Source: Xanthobacter tagetidis (lineage in GTDB: Bacteria; Pseudomonadota; Alphaproteobacteria; Rhizobiales; Xanthobacteraceae). From it: a stretch of 64,000 nt of DNA. The position numbers were made by a program, and so were the translations under genes. Positions 60,026 through 64,000 of this stretch are shown one piece after another. Position 1 is the stretch's first letter, and each line of letters opens with the position of its first letter. The notes beneath the pieces are model-generated. The model saw only the letters and a list, made by a program, of their open reading frames with translations. It was not told the origin of the DNA and ran no database searches. The DNA lies in contig NZ_RCTF01000010.1 in assembly GCF_003667445.1 (NCBI RefSeq), positions 1-64,000 of the forward strand. Reading direction: 5' to 3'.

Positions 60026-60897
60026 CCGGCCCCGCCGCAATGCTGCGCGCACGCCTCGCGCGTCCCGAAATCCTGGTGGTGCCCGGCGGCGGCTCGCCGC
60101 TGGAGCTGAAGCTCATCGAGCGGGCCGGCTTCGAGGCCGCCTATGTGAGCGGCTATGCCGCGGCGGCGTCGCGCTATGGCGTGCCCGACATCGGCCTCGT
60201 GGCCTATGGCGAGAGCTCCGAGCTGGTGCGCGCCGCCCGCCAGGTGACGGACATTCCCCTGATCGTCGATTGCGATACGGGCTACGGCGATGTCGCCAAC
60301 GTGGTGCGCACGGTGCGCGGCCTGGAGGCGCTCGGCGTCGCGGCCGTGCAGATCGAGGATCAGGCGTGGCCCAAGAGATGCGGGCACATGGACGACAAGA
60401 TCGTCGAGCCCGAGGACGTGGCGCTGCGCAAGATCGACGCCGCCGTGAGCGCCCGCCGTTCCGACACCGTGGTGATCGCCCGCACCGACGCGCGCGGGCC
60501 GTACGGGATCGAGGTGGCGCTGGAGCGCTGCCGCAAGTTCCGCGACGTCGGCGCCGACGTGCTGTTTGTCGACGGCCCTCAATCCAACGAGGAACTCGCG
60601 CTCATCACGCGCGAGCTCGACGGCCCGCTGATGGTGAACATGTCGGAGAGCGGCAAGACGCCCATCTCGTCGGCCGCGGAGCTGGAGGCCATGGGCTTCT
60701 CGCTGGTGATCTTCCCGAGCTCCACTGTGCGCATCACCGTCCGCCAGGTGGCGGACTTCCTCGCCGATCTGCGCACCAGCGGGGATTCGCGCGCCTGGAT
60801 CAACCGCATGGCGAGCCTGGAAGAGACCAACGCCGCCCTCGGCCTGCCGGAGGTGCGCGCATTCGAGGCGGATATTCTGAAGAGGGCCGCGCGATGA
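60022..60897 (+). CDS. Isocitrate lyase/PEP mutase family C-C lyase
   Basis: A 291-residue TIM-barrel lyase. YVSGYAAAASRYGVPD, the Mg2+-binding VDCDTGYGD (D83, D85) and IEDQAWPKRCGH with catalytic C120 are the hallmarks of methylisocitrate, oxaloacetate-type and 2,3-dimethylmalate lyases. It should cleave a 2-hydroxy (or substituted) dicarboxylate to pyruvate or glyoxylate plus a second acid. AAGGAG is its ribosome binding site. The LeuCD-like pair downstream makes a substituted malate the natural substrate. Which one is not decidable here. Confidence 0.9.
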   Translation: MTGPAAMLRARLARPEILVVPGGGSPLELKLIERAGFEAAYVSGYAAAASRYGVPDIGLVAYGESSELVRAARQVTDIPLIVDCDTGYGDVANVVRTVRGLEALGVAAVQIEDQAWPKRCGHMDDKIVEPEDVALRKIDAAVSARRSDTVVIARTDARGPYGIEVALERCRKFRDVGADVLFVDGPQSNEELALITRELDGPLMVNMSESGKTPISSAAELEAMGFSLVIFPSSTVRITVRQVADFLADLRTSGDSRAWINRMASLEETNAALGLPEVRAFEADILKRAAR

Positions 60898-61853
60898 ACG
60901 ATATCTTCTACCCCTTCCCGCCCGGCGGGCCGACCCCGGCCGACGAACTGGTGCGCGGCGCCATCGACCTGCACCATCACGGCTATCCCGAGATCGCGTT
61001 CGATCACAAGACGCGCAACGAGGACTGGGACGAGCTTGCCATCGCCCGCGCGGCGGGCATGGCCGGCATCGTGCTCAAGTCCCACATGTGGCCGACCGTG
61101 GGGCGCGCCTACCACCTGCGGCGGCTGGTGCCCGGCATCGACGTGCACGCCTCCATCACCATGAACCCCATCGCCGGAGGGTTCAGTCCGCTGGCGGTGG
61201 AAACCGCCGCCCGCCAGGGCGCCAAGGTGCTGTTCTTCCCCACCTGGGGCGCAGCCCATGATCGCGAACGGGGCGGCATGTCGCGTCATCTCGGCCATGT
61301 CCTTCCCCGCGCCGGAAACCTGCGCTGCGAGCCCGGCATGCGGGCCACCGACGCCGGCGGCAAGGTCCTGCCCGAGGTGTGCGAATGCCTCGCCGTGGCG
61401 GCCGAACACCGGATGCTGGTCTGCACGGCCCACATCTCGCCGAAGGAGAGCATCGCGGTGGCGCAGAAGGCGAAGGACTACGGGATCGGTTCCGTGGTCT
61501 TCTCGCATCCCGACAGCAACTCCGTCGCCGCCTCGCGCGAGGAAATCCGCGACATGGTGGCGCTCGATGCCGTGTGCGAGTTCTGCACCCTGGGCATGCT
61601 GCCTCAGTTCCAGCGGATCTCGCCCAAGACGGCGATGGAGATCGTCTCGGAGATCAGCCCGGACCGGGCAATCATCACCACCGACTATTTCTTCGAATGG
61701 TCGCCACCCGCGTCCGAGACGCTGCGCATGCTCGCCGGCACCTTCCTCGACCTCGGCATGCCGTTCGAGGACGTGCGCAAGATGATGCGCGACAATCCCG
61801 CCCGGCTGCTCGGCATCGACGTCCTGCCCTGCCCCACCCACGGCGCGCACTAG
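60894..61853 (+). CDS. DUF6282-like metal-dependent hydrolase
   Basis: A 319-residue protein of amidohydrolase-like character. GAIDLHHHGYPE provides an HxH metal site near residue 28, and later CTAHISPKES, FSHPDSNSV and ITTDYFFEW supply further His/Asp ligands at the positions expected for a TIM-barrel metallo-hydrolase. I match it to the DUF6282 group from memory. It overlaps the lyase by ATGA. It may open a lactone, amide or imide to give the diacid used by the next enzymes. Function unproven. Confidence 0.7.
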   Translation: MNDIFYPFPPGGPTPADELVRGAIDLHHHGYPEIAFDHKTRNEDWDELAIARAAGMAGIVLKSHMWPTVGRAYHLRRLVPGIDVHASITMNPIAGGFSPLAVETAARQGAKVLFFPTWGAAHDRERGGMSRHLGHVLPRAGNLRCEPGMRATDAGGKVLPEVCECLAVAAEHRMLVCTAHISPKESIAVAQKAKDYGIGSVVFSHPDSNSVAASREEIRDMVALDAVCEFCTLGMLPQFQRISPKTAMEIVSEISPDRAIITTDYFFEWSPPASETLRMLAGTFLDLGMPFEDVRKMMRDNPARLLGIDVLPCPTHGAH

Positions 61854-61864
61854 AGGAGCGGGCC

Positions 61865-63142
61865 ATGGGCGCGACGATGACCGAGAAGATATTTGCACGC
61901 CACACGGCCGACGGCCGGGCACGCGCGGGCGAGATCGTCGAGCTGCAGCCGGACGTGGTTCTGCTCAACGACGTGAGCGGCCCCGTGGCCGCCGGCCCCT
62001 TCGCCGAGATGGGCGCGACGCGGGTGTTCGACCCCGACAAGGTAGTGCTCGTGGCGGACCATTTCTCGCCGGCCAAGGACGTGCAGAGCGCGGAACTGAT
62101 CCGCCGCCTGCGCAGCTTCGGCGAGACCTACGGCATCAAGAGCTACTACCACACGGGCAATGGCGGCATCGAGCACGCGGTGCTCGCCGAGACCGGGCGG
62201 GTCTATCCCGGCGCGCTGGTGTTCGGCGCGGATTCGCACACCTGCACGGCCGGCGCGCTGAATGCCTCCGGCATCGGCTTCGGCTCCACCGACCTGGCCG
62301 CCGCTTTGGCGCTCGGCAGCCTGTGGGCGCGGGTCCCGGACGCCATCCGCGTCGACCTCACCGGAGCGCTGCCGGTCTATGTCTCCGGCAAGGACGTGAT
62401 CCTGGAGATCATCCGCCGCATCGGCGTGGACGGTGCGTTGAATGCCGCGCTGGAGTTCGGCGGGCCGGGCCTTGGCGCCCTGAATGTGGACGAGCGCATG
62501 GCGGTCGCCAACATGGCGGTGGAGGCCGGCGCCGAGACCTGCGTGATGGAGCCGGACGCCGCGGTCGAGGCCTATGCGCGCGCCCACGGGGCGCACGACT
62601 TCACCGCCACCTATCCCGACGCCGAGGCGGCCTATGTGGCGCACATCGCCCTCGATCTCTCGACGCTCGAACCCACGATCGCTGCGCCGCCGTCGCCTGC
62701 CAACGGCCTGCCGGTCTCGGCGCTGCTCGGCACGCCGGTGCATCAGGTCTATGTGGGCAACTGCGCCAACGGCACGCTGACCGACCTGCGCCAGGTCGCG
62801 GCTGTGCTGCGGGGCCGCCAGGTTGCGCCGAATGTGCGCATGTTCGTGGTTCCGGCGACCCAGGCGATTTACCGCGACGCCATGCGCGAGGGCCTGCTCG
62901 ACGTCATCTCGCAGGCGGGAGCGACCATCTCCGCACCCACGTGCGGGGCGTGCTTCGGCGGGCACAACGGCATTCTCGCCAAGGGCGAGACCGCGATCGC
63001 CACCACCAACCGGAATTTCCGTGGCCGCATGGGCGATCCCGATTCCCGCGTGTTTCTTGCCAATGCCTGGGTGGCGGCGGCCGCCGCGGTGGCGGGCGAG
63101 ATCGCGCATCCCGGCGCCTTCGCCACGCCTGCACAATCGTAG
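61865..63142 (+). CDS. Aconitase-family hydro-lyase, large subunit (LeuC/DmdA-like)
   Basis: A 425-residue [4Fe-4S] dehydratase subunit. Cluster ligands are C300 (YVGNCANGTL) and C360/C363 (TCGACFGGHNG). ADHFSPAKD, GADSHTCTAGALNASGIGFGSTDLA and NRNFRGRMGDPDSRVFL are family motifs. It hydrates or dehydrates an alpha,beta-unsaturated diacid together with the small subunit. Leucine biosynthesis is unlikely: context is catabolic. 2,3-Dimethylmalate dehydratase (DmdAB) is the best analogue. Confidence 0.9.
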   Translation: MGATMTEKIFARHTADGRARAGEIVELQPDVVLLNDVSGPVAAGPFAEMGATRVFDPDKVVLVADHFSPAKDVQSAELIRRLRSFGETYGIKSYYHTGNGGIEHAVLAETGRVYPGALVFGADSHTCTAGALNASGIGFGSTDLAAALALGSLWARVPDAIRVDLTGALPVYVSGKDVILEIIRRIGVDGALNAALEFGGPGLGALNVDERMAVANMAVEAGAETCVMEPDAAVEAYARAHGAHDFTATYPDAEAAYVAHIALDLSTLEPTIAAPPSPANGLPVSALLGTPVHQVYVGNCANGTLTDLRQVAAVLRGRQVAPNVRMFVVPATQAIYRDAMREGLLDVISQAGATISAPTCGACFGGHNGILAKGETAIATTNRNFRGRMGDPDSRVFLANAWVAAAAAVAGEIAHPGAFATPAQS

Positions 63143-63152
63143 GAGAGCGGCC

Positions 63153-63644
63153 ATGGAACGGCGCATCCACAAGCTCGGGGACCATATCGACACCGATGTG
63201 ATCCTGCCCGGCCGCTATCTCTCCATCACCGACCCGGCGGAGCTTGGCCCGCACTGCCTTGAGGGGATCGATCCCGCCTTCGCGGGCCGCATCCGCGCAG
63301 GAGATCTGATCGTCGCGGGCCGGAACTTCGGTTGCGGTTCGTCGCGCGAGCATGCCCCCATAGCGCTCAAGGCCTGCGGCATCCATGCGGTGATCGCGGA
63401 GAGCTTCGCACGCATCTTCTATCGCAACGCGATCAATATCGGCCTGCCGGTGCTGGTCTGTCCCGCCTTCGCGGCGGTGGCGCAGGATGGTGCCACAGCG
63501 GCCGTGGACCTTGGCGCTGGCACGGTGACCTGCGGCGGACATGTGTTCAGGGGCGAGAGCCTGCCGCCGACGGTGATGGCGATCGTCGCGGCCGGCGGCC
63601 TGGTCCCATACGCCCGCGGCCGGCTCGCCGCCGCCCCGGCCTGA
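63153..63644 (+). CDS. Aconitase-family hydro-lyase, small subunit (LeuD/DmdB-like)
   Basis: A 163-residue swivelling-domain subunit. [16 protein letters not shown] opens it, [18 protein letters not shown] is the substrate-recognition loop and [19 protein letters not shown] is the conserved core. Short, as in archaeal-type LeuD/HacB and DmdB rather than the longer proteobacterial LeuD. A GGAGAG site precedes the ATG. It is the last gene of the operon. Confidence 0.92.
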   Translation: MERRIHKLGDHIDTDVILPGRYLSITDPAELGPHCLEGIDPAFAGRIRAGDLIVAGRNFGCGSSREHAPIALKACGIHAVIAESFARIFYRNAINIGLPVLVCPAFAAVAQDGATAAVDLGAGTVTCGGHVFRGESLPPTVMAIVAAGGLVPYARGRLAAAPA

Positions 63645-63671
63645 CGCACCGCGCGGAGATCGCCGGAGCGA

Positions 63672-63688
63672 GCCGGCTCACCGCCGGC
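63672..63688. terminator. Weak hairpin between the convergent operons
   Basis: GCCGGC-TCACC-GCCGGC forms a 6-bp stem 27 bases after the small-subunit stop, followed by CGTGTTTC. It may act as a weak terminator; the U-tract is poor. Confidence 0.3.
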
Positions 63689-63694
63689 CGTGTT

Positions 63695-64000
63695 TCAGAT
63701 CGCGCCGGCCCCGGGTGGCGCGATGCCCAGCGCCGACGCCATCCCGGTCAAGGCGTCGAGCGTTTCCTGCGCGAGGGGGACGCCCAGGCGATCCGACCTC
63801 TCCGCCTCCGCGTGAGCACGTTCGCCGGGGAGGATGACCCCTGCTGCTGCGCCCGGCCGGTTGGCGGCCTTCATCCGCCCGCGCAGGCCCGCCATCCGGT
63901 CATGGAAGGCGTCGAGCGGCATGAATGCGGCGACGTCGGTGGCCCGGAAGATGTGCCCCGTCCCGCCTTGCCCGGGCGCGGCCCCTGTCGCTTTGCCCAT
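63695..64000 (-). CDS. LDH2-family malate/L-lactate dehydrogenase, C-terminal fragment (cut by window edge)
   Basis: The last 101 codons lie in the window and the start is beyond its right edge. TGHIFRATDVAAFMPLDAFHDRM and a late PGE...RLGVPL..ETLDAL pattern match the C-terminus of LDH2/malate-ureidoglycolate dehydrogenases. Members are NAD(P)-dependent 2-hydroxyacid oxidoreductases. It converges on the lyase/hydratase operon, and a 2-hydroxyacid function would suit that pathway, but the link is only by position. Confidence 0.7.
   Translation of the reverse strand: MGKATGAAPGQGGTGHIFRATDVAAFMPLDAFHDRMAGLRGRMKAANRPGAAAGVILPGERAHAEAERSDRLGVPLAQETLDALTGMASALGIAPPGAGAI

Noticed and set aside
61865..63644. 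Leucine biosynthetic isopropylmalate isomerase (leuCD)
   Set aside because: The pair is coupled to an importer, a C-C lyase and a LacI regulator; the small subunit is short and DmdB/HacB-like.

Overview
The window is GC-rich, tightly packed chromosomal DNA of an alphaproteobacterium, most likely of the order Hyphomicrobiales and plausibly Xanthobacteraceae. The placement is inferred from the tuf / tRNA-Trp / secE / nusG order, an HmuQ-type haem monooxygenase beside hmuR and hmuTUV, a six-gene Mrp antiporter operon with a fused MnhAB, and the RHH_4 and AsmA-like families. No 16S gene is present, so genus is not settled.

Layout. 1-3.3 kb: the 3' end of tuf (followed by a decayed second copy of its 3' end), a Cys-rich secreted protein, a P-loop ATPase, tRNA-Trp, secE, nusG and a DJ-1/PfpI protein. 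The ribosomal protein genes that normally follow nusG are absent. 3.4-9.6 kb: a haem-iron locus, with hmuR-hmuQ on the minus strand and hmuT-hmuU-hmuV divergent on the plus strand. 9.6-18.4 kb: a diguanylate cyclase, a 1-Cys BCP peroxiredoxin, a large AsmA-like envelope protein, ferredoxin-NADP reductase, and a heptose pair in which gmhA precedes an unusual fused GmhB-like protein. 18.6-25.2 kb: a ~1,640-residue secreted protein with DUF11-like, VWA and Cys-rich repeat segments, an AT-rich upstream region carrying an 18-bp perfect palindrome, a 48-bp perfect palindrome, and a LuxR-type regulator. 25.3-29.6 kb: tRNA-Gly, tRNA-Tyr, rlmB, an MHS-family transporter and tRNA-Thr.

29.8-46.9 kb: a 17-gene, single-strand, mostly overlapping catabolic gene set. 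In transcription order it encodes aldehyde dehydrogenase, a complete branched-chain-amino-acid-type ABC importer, Fe-dependent alcohol dehydrogenase, CoxG-like protein, DUF35 protein, thiolase-family enzyme, a three-subunit molybdenum hydroxylase, an IclR regulator, a CaiB/BaiF CoA transferase, an enoyl-CoA hydratase and an alpha/beta hydrolase. One promoter with a 17-bp palindromic operator can be read at its head. The substrate is unknown. The set is bracketed by a 31-bp imperfect direct repeat, one copy of which abuts tRNA-Thr. An HpcH/HpaI-family lyase follows upstream.

48.9-54.9 kb: an Mrp-type Na+/H+ antiporter operon (mnhAB-C-D-E-F-G). 55.4-63.6 kb: a LacI regulator divergent from an operon encoding an NMT1/SsuA-type ABC importer, an isocitrate-lyase/PEP-mutase-family lyase, a DUF6282-like metal hydrolase and an aconitase-type hydratase in two subunits (LeuCD-like). 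A LacI-type operator sits in the promoter. The enzyme set resembles a dimethylmalate or substituted-malate pathway. The window ends inside an LDH2-family oxidoreductase on the opposite strand.

The two catabolic gene sets and the large VWA protein are the parts most likely to be undescribed. The remainder is recognisable housekeeping or iron and ion physiology. All functions are read from sequence motifs and context only.
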